DNA of 64,000 nucleotides from Atrichornis clamosus (taxonomy: Eukaryota; Chordata; Aves; Passeriformes; Menuridae). Position 1 is the stretch's first letter; the number at the start of each line of letters is the position of its first letter. Made by a program: the position numbers and the translations under genes. This document shows positions 51,401 to 64,000 of this stretch, in pieces. Below the pieces are notes generated by a model, which was not told the origin of the DNA, ran no database searches, and was given only the letters and a program-made list of their open reading frames with translations. The DNA is taken from the NCBI GenBank assembly GCA_013400975.1, contig WBMZ01011892.1, positions 1 through 64,000 of the forward strand, given 5' to 3'.

Positions 51401-52956
51401 TTTGAGGATGAGTTAATTACTACATTGCATTTGAACACTGGCCAAGTTCTAGAAATATGCTGGAAAGGCTTTCTGGACACCTGTTTAAACTCAAATTTCA
51501 GTCTATTCTTCACTGCACCCAAGCAATACAGAATTATTAATTCTCTTGGGTTTATACCTCTCCTATCTAAGCTTTAGTAGCCTGATTTAAAATAAGATTT
51601 CAGCATCTGAAGCACAAATTAGACAGAAGGCAGACACTTAAGTCAGAATTTATAGTTCTGGAAGTTCCTGTTTATCTTACTAAGCAGCACACTTAGAACA
51701 CCTCAAATCGTCATTGGTGCCTCCATTTCTTTACCCTAATAGGTTCTCAAGAGAAAGTTTTTCTTCAGTGTATTTCCACAAAAATCTCAATCATAATAGT
51801 GCTTTTAAGCATTGCATGGAAAATTATTGTCAAGAACTTTCACGTAGCAACTCGGTTGTTAGAGAATGTAAAAATAGAACCAAAAAAAAGAACACATACA
51901 ACTATGGAAAAAGAAGAAAAGAACAACTTACCTGTAAAAGGAAGTTCTAGATGCCAAGACTATTTATATATTTTCATGAACATTAACTGGGTAAGACACA
52001 TAAAATACTACAGGCTAGACTTCTCATAGTAATCAGCTACAACTGATATTGCAGAAAAGCAATTACTGGGTTGTTTGGTTCACCCCTCCCCCTTTCCTTG
52101 TCTTTAATGTTTCTTTTTAAAGGAGAACTGTCAAGAAAATGCTCCACATCAGAGTTCCAAAGTAGACAAAATTAAAACTTCAAGCCTGCTCTGGTAGGTA
52201 GGTCATCTATGCTCTGGAGAGAGAATGAACATAATCTATATCTCAATACTGAAAAGTTCCTCTCAGGTTTTGGTTTCCACTCAGGAGATTAACCACTTAA
52301 AGCCAAGGCATTAATCGTATTTTCTAACAATATGGAACTCTCTTTTTTGATTTAGCCTTAGTTGTTTAAAAGTTTGTTATATTCCCAACCATATAAATTA
52401 AAAATAAAATCCCTCCATAATGATATCCAGCTAAATCAAAAAGAATAAACAGTAGTTTAACCTTGAAAACTGCTTGCTCCTAATCAACCTTTATCAGCAT
52501 TTTCCCCAGGAGACTCACCTACACAAAGCAACGTGCTCCAAGCAGGGGAGGATGACTAATGCCTCACCCAAAGCTTGCTGTCAGGAAACATTCTCCCTGG
52601 ATCTGAAGTCTTCCAGCAGGCAATTGTTTCAGACTAGTCTTTTTCTTTTCCCTTTTTCTGCCCAGTGGGAATGTTTCCCACTTTTTTTCCAGAAAATACT
52701 CCTCAGCTTTTCACAAGTTGGGCATTTGAAAGTACAACACAGATGTTACCCTAATGAAAATGCCATCTTCTGGTACCTCAGTAGCTGCTAATAAAACTTT
52801 TTTTTTCCCCTATTGAGATCTTTTTAACATACCAGTCATTTTAAACTGCCTATATGCTTGTAAACAGCTTAGATTGCTGTAAATTGATCCACCTGACACC
52901 ATTCTTTCTGGTGTGGGTAGTCAGGATAAAGAGAAGGCTGGGTTAATTACAAAGAA
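45453..52956. other. Mostly unique AT-rich sequence, no gene seen
   Basis: A-runs occur at 46809-46826 (18) and 48276-48294 (19); the second is followed by a short CAAA repeat. A GC-richer block at about 46,940-47,220 has overlapping open frames on both strands without family resemblance. A block at 50,560-51,350 is also moderately GC-richer. No gene is supported. Confidence 0.5.
48276..48333. repeat. A-run (19) followed by short CAAA repeat
   Basis: Nineteen A residues are followed after 20 bases by three CAAA units and a decayed fourth. This is simple sequence with no recognisable retroelement body upstream. Confidence 0.85.
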
Positions 52957-52984
52957 GATGTGCTAATTAGGTAATTAACACATC
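52957..52984. promoter_or_regulatory. 28-base near-perfect palindrome with paired TAATTA cores
   Basis: The outer arms GATGTG (52957-52962) and CACATC (52979-52984) are perfect inverted repeats. Between them lie two TAATTA cores (52964-52969 and 52972-52977) separated by GG. In all, 24 of 28 positions are self-complementary. A further TTAATTAC at 52943-52950 is inverted relative to GTAATTAA at 52971-52978, and GAGAAG (52931-52936) pairs with CTTCTC (52988-52993). TAATTA is the core site of many homeodomain proteins, and paired cores suit dimer binding, so an enhancer element is a reasonable guess. No function is shown. Confidence 0.4.
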
Positions 52985-55900
52985 ACACTTCTCTGTATCA
53001 GGTAGAAGGGCGGGGAATGATGACTGGGGATTTGAGTGAAGTTATAGTAGAGATTGGTTTATGCGGCACAGGGAGCAGTGACTAGCTTTGATGAGACACC
53101 ACAGCTGTGTGTAATACACTCTGTGAAAACCTAAATCTCTAGTAAACTGCATGAATTAGCTCATTCATCCATCTTCTTGAGAATGTAAGGAGTAAAGTCA
53201 TACTAACTTTGGAGTTTGCCTCAGTTTCTACAAGCCTGGTTGAATCTGGCCCTTTCCTAAACTGCAGAGCAGAAGACCTTACACAGAAGGAAGTGTTAAT
53301 TTAAATCCTCATTGTCGACATCTTACCGTGGGCAGGAGCGTAGGAAAGGAATAACTTTAAAGAAATTCAATTAGTCACACCCAGAGAGATGAATGCTATT
53401 GCCACTATCAAAGACCTCTTTCTTATGTGGTCTTTGCTTTTATTATGGTTTAGTAAGGTCTTGTATCTCATATATTATGAGATTTGTCTCTGAGTAGAAA
53501 ATCAATTTGGACCCACCATACTTGTAAGAAATGTACCTGTTAACTGATGATCAAACTGACCTATACCCTCCAAACTATCCATGAGTTTCTGTGGCTTCAA
53601 ACTCACACCCCCTAAATAAACCAAGGCACCAGAACAAATCTAACCAGCATAAAATATGAGATTTGTATGAAATTGAGGCATTTAGGGCACTTGTTAAGCA
53701 TGCAAGTTTTAATTTCATGTCATGCTCTTCCAGGCAAAGAAGACAACAATTTACAGAACTCTACTGTGTAATTTAAAATATTTGTAATCTACCCACTGAT
53801 TGAATTTATTAATGCCATTTTACCTCTGAAAGGCATAGTGGTGTCTGTCACTCGTACTTACAGCTGTCAGGAGATGCACAATCACTTTCAGGCAGTGTTA
53901 TGAGGGTCTCAGCTGCCTTACAAGTCATGTTAACTTCTGTTCAGGAACACCAACCTTTTCTGAAATAGAGAGGGGAAACAAAAGCTGCATATTAAAATCC
54001 ACCCCTCTAAAATTATAGTTAACCTTTTGGTAATTCATCCACTCTTTTCTTGCCAGTCTTCCACCTAAATGGATTGAGATTCAACACGTTGGGTTCTTTC
54101 CCTATTTAAGGAATGACTTTGCCTATCAATTTCAAAGTGACAACTTTGTGTCATACCCTTAAAAAACAAAAAATAATTCCATCATGGATAAGCATTGTGT
54201 CTAAGCAAAAGTGATTTTGGGGTTTTTTTTCTTCTCCAGTCTTACTGTGAGTCTTAATGTGCCTATAATTTCTCAGTTTCTCTAGCATTAGCATCTATTA
54301 CAGGCACTGAAATTCCCAGCTTGCCATAAAAATTTCTTTAAGCCTTGAAACAACATTTCGTTGCTGCTACCCTATAAATTAGCAATGTCAAATTCAACTC
54401 ACTCTGATGATACAATTTTGTCCAATCAGTGTTTTATTACTTTGAGTCTGTTTTCACTGTTAGGTTGTGAATGTAGAAGAATCACACTTATCTGCAAACC
54501 AGAACTAGGGCAGAAATTGTAAGGTCTCAGCACAAGCTTGACTGTGTTAGAATGATTAAAATTTCTGAAATATAAAAAAAAATTACATTTATACATGCAG
54601 CATTATACTTCTCAAAATTTTGCAGCATGTTTATAATTGGTCTATTTTATGTGACTTAAAAATGCTAAGTACATAGAGTGTATCAAAAGACACTGTTGGT
54701 TTCTTTCAAGTTGCATGCTCTTAACCTGTGCTTAATGAAGATATTCTGTAGTTTATGGGGTTTTTTCTTCCCTCTTTCTTTAATTTTAGCTCTAATGAAT
54801 TCTTTTCCCTATTATCTTTTTTCCCTTAAGTTACTTTCTTAGTATTTTCATACTACTGTCTCTGTGTCATGCTCAGGACTCACTGTTTATCTTCTTCATT
54901 TCAGCAAAGAAATTCCAGTGCTTCTTTAAAACTTAACATGAATTTATACAGAGTTCTTTTTCAGATATCAAACCTTTGAAGCTAAAACTATCAGAGATTC
55001 AGTTTTCTATTCCACAACACTGAGCAAGGTCATAGTTCCAGACCTATATACAACAAAAATAACATTGTTTCTTTTACTGGATAGATGAGGTGTAAATCTG
55101 TGGTCATGATTTAAAAGTATATCTATTTGCACCCTAACTTCCCTGCACAAGCATGTTAAATGGTGAACTCAGCAACAGGAATAATTATTCTTCCATGTTG
55201 GCTTTTAAGGGTATTACTTTCATTTAGCTGTTTAAAATTTGCATCAACTTTTCTAGTTTTATGTCTAGTTTATTTCTAGTTTTCATGATCTTATCTTTTC
55301 CAGGATAAGATGTATGGCTCATCTTCAAGACTGTTTAGCAGCTCCAGGAATTATTAAATCCACACATTTTCACAACCCTATTACTATCTGAATGCCTACT
55401 TGGCTAAAGAAACAGCAAGCTACTAGCTACTATTTTTCTTTACATTTTTTAGGTTTAACTATCTAACTACATGATCTTGTTTGCTGGTTTAAGTTTTGTC
55501 TTTATTGTTGGTGATATGGATGACATACAGATTTGGAAGTAAAGACTCCAAGACCTGTTAATTAAGTAACTGTTTGTTAATCACACTAGATAAACAATTG
55601 TCTTATGTAAATTATGCCAAAAAGTCCAAGCATTGTTATTGTATCATGATCTATTATTTTTTAAAATATTTACTAAGCTATGTCCATAGTAAGTATTCAT
55701 ACAGCAGGACACTGTGTATCAGTTGTTAATCCAAATAATTATGAACATCAAATATTTCAACAGAAACCCAGCAAAAAAAAAGCAACAGTTGAAAGCTAAA
55801 AGGAGGTGAGAAACAGCAGCAAAAATGAAAGACTGAGAAGAACAGAAAATAAGTCATTAGAGAACAGAAATAGGTGGGAGCAATCAAGGAATCATATTTT

Positions 55901-56341
55901 ATAAAAGATTCCAGATGAAACAAAATTGATCCAAATAGTAATATCCAGCTGACATTCTTTTCTCTGTGTAAGTAATGTACCAAATTTTTTTGCTATATTT
56001 ACTGATTAGTGGAGGCTCAAAATTCTTTCAAAGAATAGATGAGTTTTAAAAATGAGATAGAACCTTAATTGTAGGCTTTATGAAGTAGATGGGAATAGCT
56101 GAATACATATCCAACTTCAGGAGGTAGATTAACTACAGCAAATATGGGAAATATTATCTGAAATGGAGAAGTTTGCAAGAACAGAAAGCAGGTGAATCAA
56201 ACTACAGAAAACTGGTATCTGTTGTTCAGTGCTTTTAAGAAATGACTTTCAAATTGGATTTTCAGTTTCTTTTAGAGACAACATAAATAGTATTGAACAT
56301 TTTGTTGCTCACTTTTTACTAAAGGGGCATTGTCATCATGA
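52985..56341. other. Gene-free stretch
   Basis: The first 300 bases after the palindrome are less AT-rich and look unique. Beyond that the sequence is AT-rich, with no gene, RNA gene or recognisable repeat. Confidence 0.5.
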
Positions 56342-56941
56342 GGTCATGGAATTATAGAATAAGCTGAGCTGGAAGGGACCCATCGAGGATCATCAAGTCC
56401 AACTCCTGGCCCTTCACAGGAGACCCCAAGAGTCACATCATGTGCCTGAGATTGTCCAAACACTTCCTGAACTCTGACAAGGTGGTGCTGTGACCACTTC
56501 CCTGGGGAGCCTGTTCCAGTGACCAACCACTCTCTGGTTGAAGAACCTTGTCCTAATATCCAACCTAAACCTCCCCTGACACAACTTCAGGCCATTTCCT
56601 CAGGTCCTGTCACTGGTCACCACAGAGAAGAGATCAGTGCCTGACCCTCCTCTTCCCCTCATGAGGAAGTTGCAGACTGCGGTTGAGGTTTCCCCTCAGT
56701 CTCCTCTTCTCCAGGCTGAACAGACCAAGTGCCCTGAGCTCCTCATACATCTTACTCTCAAGGCCCTTCACCGTCCCTGTGGCCCTTCTTAGGACACTCT
56801 CTAACAGCTTTATTTCTTTCTTATACTGTGGCACCCAGAACTGCACGCAGGGCTCAAGGTGAGGCTGCACCAGCACAGAGCACAGCAGGACAAGCACCTC
56901 CCTCACCAGCTGGTGATACTGTGCCTGATGCATTCCAAACT
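56342..56941 (-). mobile_element. CR1 LINE, longest copy in the window (about 600 bases)
   Basis: The left end carries two decayed terminal units, CATGGAAT and TATAGAAT (56345-56360), the reverse complement of the CR1 8-base terminal repeat. Then come GAGCTGGAAGGGACC, GGATCATCAAGTCCAACTCC, GGGAGCCTGTTCCAGTGACC, CTTCTCCAGGCTGAACAGAC and CCAGAACTGCACGCAGGGCT, all typical of CR1 in reverse. The element therefore points left. It covers the 3' UTR and the C-terminal part of the reverse-transcriptase frame. The minus-strand open frame at 56,634-56,984 is a remnant of that frame with family-like words such as [16 protein letters not shown]; the element is 5'-truncated and cannot be active. Confidence 0.95.
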
Positions 56942-59900
56942 TCACAGTGCTTTCCTGATATTTTCGGTACTTACAGAGACTCATATTCTTTTGGAAAATT
57001 CTTTTGCAACATTTTTGCAGACAGTGGTATCCCTTTGCAAGAAAAGGATTTCACATTTCTTGAAGTAAGGTCATTTGTGTGACAGGTGTTCAAGCAGAAA
57101 AGCTTGAACCATATAATCTCCCTGTAAATGTATATATGTTTTTACTTGTCCAGATAAGCAAAGGTAAGATAAACAAAGAATGAAAGTAAGAAAGTAATAA
57201 CATTCTCATTTTTCAGGGAAAACCTCTGAAGAACAATCTAGGTTCAAACTCTCCAAATAATTATCCTGTATTAACCAAAGAATTTTCCAATAAATGAACA
57301 CCAAAGTATGTTTGTGGTAATGGAGAAAGTTATGGCACCTCCCTGTGGGAACTGTCCGAGTGCACTAACTAAAAAGAACCTTGCTTCTACAAACAAATCT
57401 TTTTGTGTTTTGATTTGTTTTTCTAAACAAGATTTTACATACAAGCTATTAGCTTCACTGACAACAATCAGAAGCCAAATGAAAAGACCTTGAAGTACAG
57501 GTATGCAATGACTTATTATTGAAACTTTAATAACTCTGTGTTCTTTGATGCAGGATGTTTTAAAACAGAGAATTATGAACTGTAGTTTCTGTTAACTGGT
57601 ATTGTCTGTAGTTAAAAGAAATACTTTTAAAGAGATGTGACGGGCACAATCCTACTTTAGCTGAATTCAGAGGTGGTTCTTCTCCTCTACCATCTCTCTG
57701 CCATAGACTGCTCTGAAACAAGATTAAAACCTAGGAAATGCTGAGCCATGCACATGCTGTGAAAGATATCCTTTAAGCTGTGGTGCCAGAAACTTGTCTG
57801 CCCCACATCTTGAACATGTCTCTATTAGGCAAAACTGGTGATCCTGTGCGAAACTTTTGCTTCTGTGCTTCAAATGGAACACTCGCAAGAAGGTCTGCTT
57901 TTTGACAGTTCAGTGATGCTGATATTTCTGCTTTCTCTAGCTCATTGAACAGTGATGACATAATGGGTTTCATTCAGGCTTGTACAAATTATAGTGCACA
58001 CATGGAAAGTGAATGCCATGTCCCAGATTTTGAGGAGTTTGTTAGCTTGTCTCATCTTGTTTGTGATGTACATTTTCTGCAATGAAGCGGCATTGGTTAG
58101 ATTACCATAAAATAGTGAAAAATGAGCTCTTGTTGATGCTTCTGTGGAAAAGCATATAATTTGATAGTTATTTGAAATTTGGATTAATATATGTCTTTAA
58201 TGTGACGTGTAATTGCCAAACTAAGAATAGGAGAATCCCACATTAACTGCTGGTGTAATAAGTATTGACTTCTTAACAGGTACATTCCATTTCCAGCCAG
58301 TCCAAAGGCTGTAATAGTGCACTAATCATCAACTGACATTTCAGTTCTATCTAAGAACAGGGGATTTACAGAAATGGTCAGAGAACAGTGTCTAATATCT
58401 TGTGTATATAAGAAAGTGGTACATGAACTCAGATTAAACAAAATCTATTAACATACAAGCACTTTTCACTCAAATATATATGCTCTTCTGTGGTAATTTC
58501 TATTGTTTTTCTCATCACATTAATTATTTGTATCTAAAAAACCCCAAACAAACAAAAGAAAATTAATATTGAATAACTATGCTTGAAGGGTGATAAAGGC
58601 AGCTCAAATAAAACTTTGAAAGCCATCAGGGAGCTGGTAGCGCAAAACAATCATTCACAGTAACATGATTCCTATATATGTCACTTAAAACCATTGGGAA
58701 AAAAATTACAAATCAGTGTATGAATGATAATTATTCTACTGAGTTACTGTTTTGTATACAATATTACAGTAATCTTGTCTTATCAAAGAGAAAATAAAAT
58801 ATTTGTGATTAATTCTATTTTTTAAAATCATAGTAAGTATTTGCTTTTGATTGACTGCTTAAAGCCTTTCAGGACCTCTGACAGTGATATCACTGGCTAT
58901 TGCACAGGCACCTGGTTTAGTATGGGATGCGAGAAATTTAGGAACTCTGATTTCTGATTTTTAGAATTTTCATTTTTGTTTTGACTGCTCAAAGGATTCC
59001 AAGCCTAAGATTTAAAAAAACCAAATATAAATAAGTCAAGTCATTTCTTCTTCCCTTCAGAGGGTGTATAAAACATGTTTCTCTCTTGGGAAGGGTATAA
59101 AAACATATATAAATCTAGAGAAACCCCTGATGATTAGTTATTTTCCAGAGGTTTCCAACAGTATTTTGCAAACCTGCGGAGAATCATTCCTTCAGGACTC
59201 TTTGCCATCCTAGTCAGTTAGGTTTAATTCTCCAAAGTTGTGCTAATTTTAATTCCTTCAACAGATACTGAAATGTATGTTTCCAGAGAATGCAAAAAGC
59301 TATTTGGAAGACTTATTGGTTAGGCAATAAGTTACGAAAAAAAATTAAAATATTCAGCTCTTTCTGTATTAACAGATACGGTTATTTTTAAAAATTCTGC
59401 AAAATAGTTGTGCTAATGTAAATATATTTGTATTTGGTATTATTATGCTAATATATGAGAAGCAATTTTCACTTTATTAACAGAAGTTGTAGCAACAGGG
59501 TCTTTCAGTTTTGCGTCTCTACTGGAATTATCTATTTTCTAAAAATAAAATAAATGTCTGTATTAGAGGACTAGATGAATTAACTAACCTGAATTTAGAG
59601 TCCCTAACAGATTTTAGTCATTTTCTCCTCAAAGTTGGCATGGCATCTGTGTGCTATTGAACTAAGCACGGGATCAACACGAGACTTTTCAAAGCCATCT
59701 CTAAACTTTTACCTTTCAAAATGAAATTTTCCTAACTGGATTTCTGATGTGAGTGTAAGTGACTAGCCTTTCCAAGAAGACACATGAAGAATTTTGACAT
59801 TAGTGATACAATACCTGAACTACATGGTAGTGAAATATAGACGGAAAGATCAAACTTGGACACTCAAAACTATTCACACTGGACAGGTGGGATGTGCAAT

Positions 59901-62900
59901 GGTTTATCTCAGGCTCTTGGTCCTCTGGATGATGCCTCTGACAGTGGGGTCCCACTTTGAGATTGCTTTCTCACAGCAAACAGAATACCATAAAGTAGAA
60001 GTGGAGTGCCACCACTCAGAGGAGGTGAGATGCAGCTGAGAGGTCACCTGCACCAGAGAACTTTTAGGTTTGGAACAGTTTTCCACTTGCTCACAGGTGT
60101 TAACCTGGGCTGAAAGAGGTTCTTCCTCTGCCCAAACCCCTGAAACAGGATGCTTAAGTCAGGTTTCACTGTTAGAGACAAGGAAATTAGAAAAATCACC
60201 AGCATTCCATGTATATACATTCAGATTTTCCGGCAGATTAGAGTGTTATTATGGAGCTGATGTTTGAATTCAGGCCCTAACTTGGTATTAGCTGTATACT
60301 AACATAAACTGGACCTGGATTTATATAAAGAAGAGCTGCCTTTAGTTGATACATTCAGTACTTACATATGTAAAAGAAAGCCACAATCCTGTACAAGATA
60401 TATCTGACTCACCACTTTACAGAAGGTGATGACAGGACTTGGTTCAGTTGTGACACTAAACAAGAGAGATGAAAAAGAAATCTGAGAGATGAAGATGACC
60501 ATATAAATTACAATTTCTGGAAGATTCTTTGCCTTAATATAATAATTTCCCATCAACAAAAATAATAAATAAAAGGTGATGTTCAGATCTAATTTTATCC
60601 AAAACCTCCCATGTACTCACCACATCCTGTTATGCTAAATTTACCTGTATTTTTTTCATGACCTATATATAATGTCAATAAAAAAAGTCTTTGTTTTAAT
60701 GTCACACAGAAAAATGGAGTTTGAAATTATGTAAGTAGGTATATGACATTAGGATGAATTCTAAGGAATTTAAAGATCGTGGTGTGATCTATGGAAAATT
60801 ATAGACTCATTTTTTATTCCAAAATTCCTCCTCTGTCTTAAAATGGCCACAAATGGCTGTGAAGGAGCTGATGCTAAAACATTTATGCTAACACTTGTCA
60901 CATGATGGTTTACTGAGGCTTAGGAATTGAGAGAGACTCCTGAATTTGTGGTCCTAAAAGGAACAGCCATATATTTTTACACATTGGAATTGAAGTTTTA
61001 AACCCAAACTACAAGATGCACTTAATTAAGTTACCAGCCCACATTCCATGAATCCTCCATGGGAAAGTAAGAGCAATTAACACCTCTTCAGAAAGACCTC
61101 AGCTAAGAAAACCACATGCAGTGTTTCCCTGGGGAGAAAACAGTTGGGCAAAAGATTCCATTGCCTGCCTAAGATCTGCAAAAAATGTACTAGAAATTTG
61201 TGGTTCAGTCCCCAAATATTTGCCTGCATGTGCCAAACTTTTAACACTACAGTATAAAAAAAAAGAAATTAACCTTATTTTGTTATTATAGCAAATGACC
61301 CCATGCCAGATCAGTGCAAATAAGGAAAAACTTGGCTGGTCTTAACCTAGAAAAATATAAAGCATGTCAAATGGGTGTCTCTCAAGCATGTGATAAAAAT
61401 GCATCTTCACTGCCTCCAGCAGTATGGTATCTGACCTAAGACCATTAGAGAAGAGAGACCATATTGAATGCTTTCATTTCCCCATAAAATGCTGATCATG
61501 ATAGTTCAGACATGCCAGATGGAAGTAGTAGTGATAAATGGTGTTGATGCCTCAGGAGAAATGAGCTAGTAAAGTTATATTATGTTCAGTTGGGATTTTA
61601 AACATGTAATATAGTTAAAACTGTTATTCTCCTGCAAAATCATACACCTCATATTTCAGTGCCATGTCATATGTGGGAGAAACACTCATGCCACTACTGT
61701 TTAAAGCAGATTTTCCCCCATCACAACAAAACATCTCTACACACAGCACACATAATATTTTTTAATCTATATAAATGTATGTATGAAATGACGAACGGCA
61801 AATCCATAGATAGAAAAATCCAACAATGTTATTCCTCCTTTATTCCTTACGTATAGTAATAGATATCTAGAAACAGGGAGAGAACACAATGCTAAATTAG
61901 ATATGACTTACCTCACATTTCTAACAGTTTCTTTGTTCCTTTATAAAATTAATTAGGAATTATCTTCTAAACACTGTCATATGCGATAGGGGTACAAGGC
62001 TGGTTTTAATTCCCGGTTTGATCTGGATAACAGTTTAACTCCAACTAGAAGATGTTTTAAGAAATGTTACTTATCTAGACATAATTTATATTTTCTCCAA
62101 AGAGGCAACTTTATGGAATTTTCCATTTCAATGTCAGAGGATTTTAGAGGGAGAAGGTAGATGTTCTGTACCCTGGAAGTCAGTCTGTTCCCACAAAATC
62201 TAAGGACTCAGAATGCTTGAGCGTAATTTGTCAAAGCATTCTATTCTCTAGTCCTACTCTAAGAACTTAGATCACTTTGCTAATGGTATGTCTACATTCA
62301 TTCCTTTTTACTAAATTGTCTTCCACAAGTGGCATTCTCTTGATCTTCCATTGTATGAGCTGAAACACCAGAGAAAAGAAAGGAGTTAAAACCAGCAGAG
62401 TTGTTAAGAGCGGTATTGTTCAATTGTTCATTTTAGACTAATAGTCAGAAACACCTTATCCTGAACATCACCTCTTCCTTTTGGTCACATCTGGAGCAAC
62501 CATTTCTTTTCAGGTGTCTGGGTTAAGAATGTGTGGCAAAAGCATATGACAAATATGGAGGAAAGGAGAAAACATATCTGGCCAATACATTGTTAATAAT
62601 ACTGTGTGTACTTATTAATTATCTAAAAAAGAAAGAAATTAACAGATGTTATAACCTGTATTATCTGTAAATCCTTGAAGAACAGAAGTGCAACACGAAC
62701 TCTGGTTTTTCATGCTTTTTGTGTATATTACTGGAACCTTTTGTCCTTTGGTAACTTGAAATTTAATTTCCTTTGTCTAACTCTTCTTATTCAATTCTAT
62801 TAATTAAAAGGCAGTCAAATTTAGAAGAAGAAATATTACAGAGGTATATAAGAAATAAGACAGTGAAAAAGTCTATCACGTAAAGATTAATTTGTCCAAT

Positions 62901-64000
62901 TTCAAAATGTATATTGCAATATTTTATAGCTGACAGGTGATCATGGGCAGATAGTCATTACAATTTATCACAGCAGGAAGTTGTTAAAATTACAATGCGG
63001 ACAGGTATAAAATTATATGAAGGAGAAGTTATAGAAGATAATTTTGAAACTCTAGCAACTTGTCTTTTAAAGTTTCAATCACTAAAAGAGCATAATCCAA
63101 AATCTAATTAATAATTTTAAAAGACAGAGTTGGAAAAAGAATTTCCTGTTGAGGGGGGAAGAAAATTTATGCAGGCAAATTTCCATTGTTACTTCCTCCT
63201 ATGAATCAAAATTTATGCTTTGTTACACAGGAATTGTGTAAAAGTTTTTTGCTTCATCTTGTTTTGAATTTATTGACTGCTATTGTAAGAAACAGAGAAT
63301 GGGTGTCCAACCCCAATTTATGTCTTTGCAAATTTCTCTCTGTCTCCACTTTTGCAAACCTATCAATTATAAACAGGAGCCACAAGTTATTTTTGAGTGG
63401 AGAAGGAATGTTCTTTGGCACTGATCAGCCTTGAGTGAAGTTTTATAGCAGTCTTATAAATTTCTCAATAGCAGGGTTTATAATGAAATTGCATAAAGTA
63501 CTGACCTAGTCTGCTAGTTGGCACACTAGGCACTGCTGAAAGGGTCCTTGTTATGAACTAACAAAAGAAGCTTGAATTTTTTCTTCCCTATTGCTGTTAG
63601 CACTGCTTCTTGCTTTTACAATTCTGCAATCAAAGGTCCATGAGTTTGGGTATTGCGGGCTTTTCTTTAGGCTTTTCTGTCTCCATTTGGTTACTGGGAT
63701 CCACTCAAGACTAGGACTTTAAGGTCATAAACTGTTGGAGGTAGGATTGTATTGTACTGTGGGGTACAATGTCTAGCACAGAGGAACCACTGATCAGTCA
63801 CTCTCTAGAGATGCTGTTTTAATAGAAACACTAACAGGTTGTTAAAGTGAAGTATCAGATTTATACTTTATGCTATGCAGAGCGAACAGGGGTATTAAGA
63901 TCTTTCTGAGATTTTTTAATTCATTTTTTTCCCCTCTGCCTTTCAAGACTGAAAAGGTCTGTCCTAAAAGAGGGGTAATCACAGAAGCCTAATGGAAAAG
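56942..64000. other. AT-rich stretch, no gene seen, to the right edge
   Basis: No gene, RNA gene or recognisable repeat is seen. Two acceptor-like sites occur: CATTTCTTTTCAG ending at 62,513 and a long pyrimidine tract with CAAG ending at 63,947. Neither has a supporting exon inside the window, although the second could begin an exon continuing past the edge. Confidence 0.5.

Noticed and set aside
56634..57082. Frames of 69-116 codons on both strands.
   Set aside because: They fall in the long CR1 copy; the minus frame is a decayed CR1 remnant, and the plus frames are its shadow or run past its end.
62514..62595. Acceptor CATTTCTTTTCAG followed by a 26-codon frame beginning VWVKNVWQ.
   Set aside because: No donor or poly(A) signal supports it and the frame is short; it cannot be told from chance.
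1..64000. tRNA, rRNA, snRNA, CRISPR arrays, bacterial operons, and long terminal repeats with a primer-binding site.
   Set aside because: I looked for their characteristic sequence words and arrangement and found none. Small hairpin RNAs cannot be excluded by eye.

Overview
This window looks like nuclear DNA from a bird. The evidence is several CR1 LINE fragments with the avian-type 3' end (two 8-base ATTCTATG-like units in the clearest copy), AT-rich single-copy sequence, a vertebrate CpG island at the left edge, and no bacterial gene organisation. Most open reading frames of 60-110 codons are what chance gives in 64 kb of AT-rich DNA, or lie inside repeats. I recognise no complete protein-coding gene. 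All family assignments come from reading motifs by eye; no alignment was run.

Layout. Bases 1 to about 590 form a CpG island that is probably a promoter. It holds a consensus splice donor on the minus strand (exon end at 334) behind a well-placed ATG at 410, and an inverted CCAAT box near 542. A gene may therefore start here and run leftward out of the window; a plus-strand transcript is also possible. From about 0.6 to 64 kb the sequence is intron-like or intergenic.

Repeats. Seven younger CR1 fragments lie at 21.9, 26.2, 27.0, 36.3, 39.4, 41.8 and 56.3 kb. One much older CR1/L3-like LINE lies at about 23.15-24.0 kb, with a decayed reverse-transcriptase motif and a recognisable 3' end. A fragment near 3.38 kb may be an old amniote repeat. 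There is a compound CA/TG/TA microsatellite at 45.2 kb, an AT-rich minisatellite at 22.45 kb, three short exact or near-exact tandem duplications, and several A-runs.

Possible exons. A few places combine a good splice acceptor with a good donor or an open frame: 8748-8867 (+), 19256-19332 (+), 34495-34752 (+), 37008-37088 (+), 45386-45452 (-), and a possible terminal exon at 20617-20784 (-). The best are 37008-37088 and 45386-45452. They may belong to a long non-coding RNA or to sparse exons of a long gene; their connection to each other or to the CpG island is not shown. A near-perfect 28-base palindrome with two TAATTA homeodomain cores at 52957-52984 is the most distinctive regulatory-looking element. 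I saw no convincing undescribed system.
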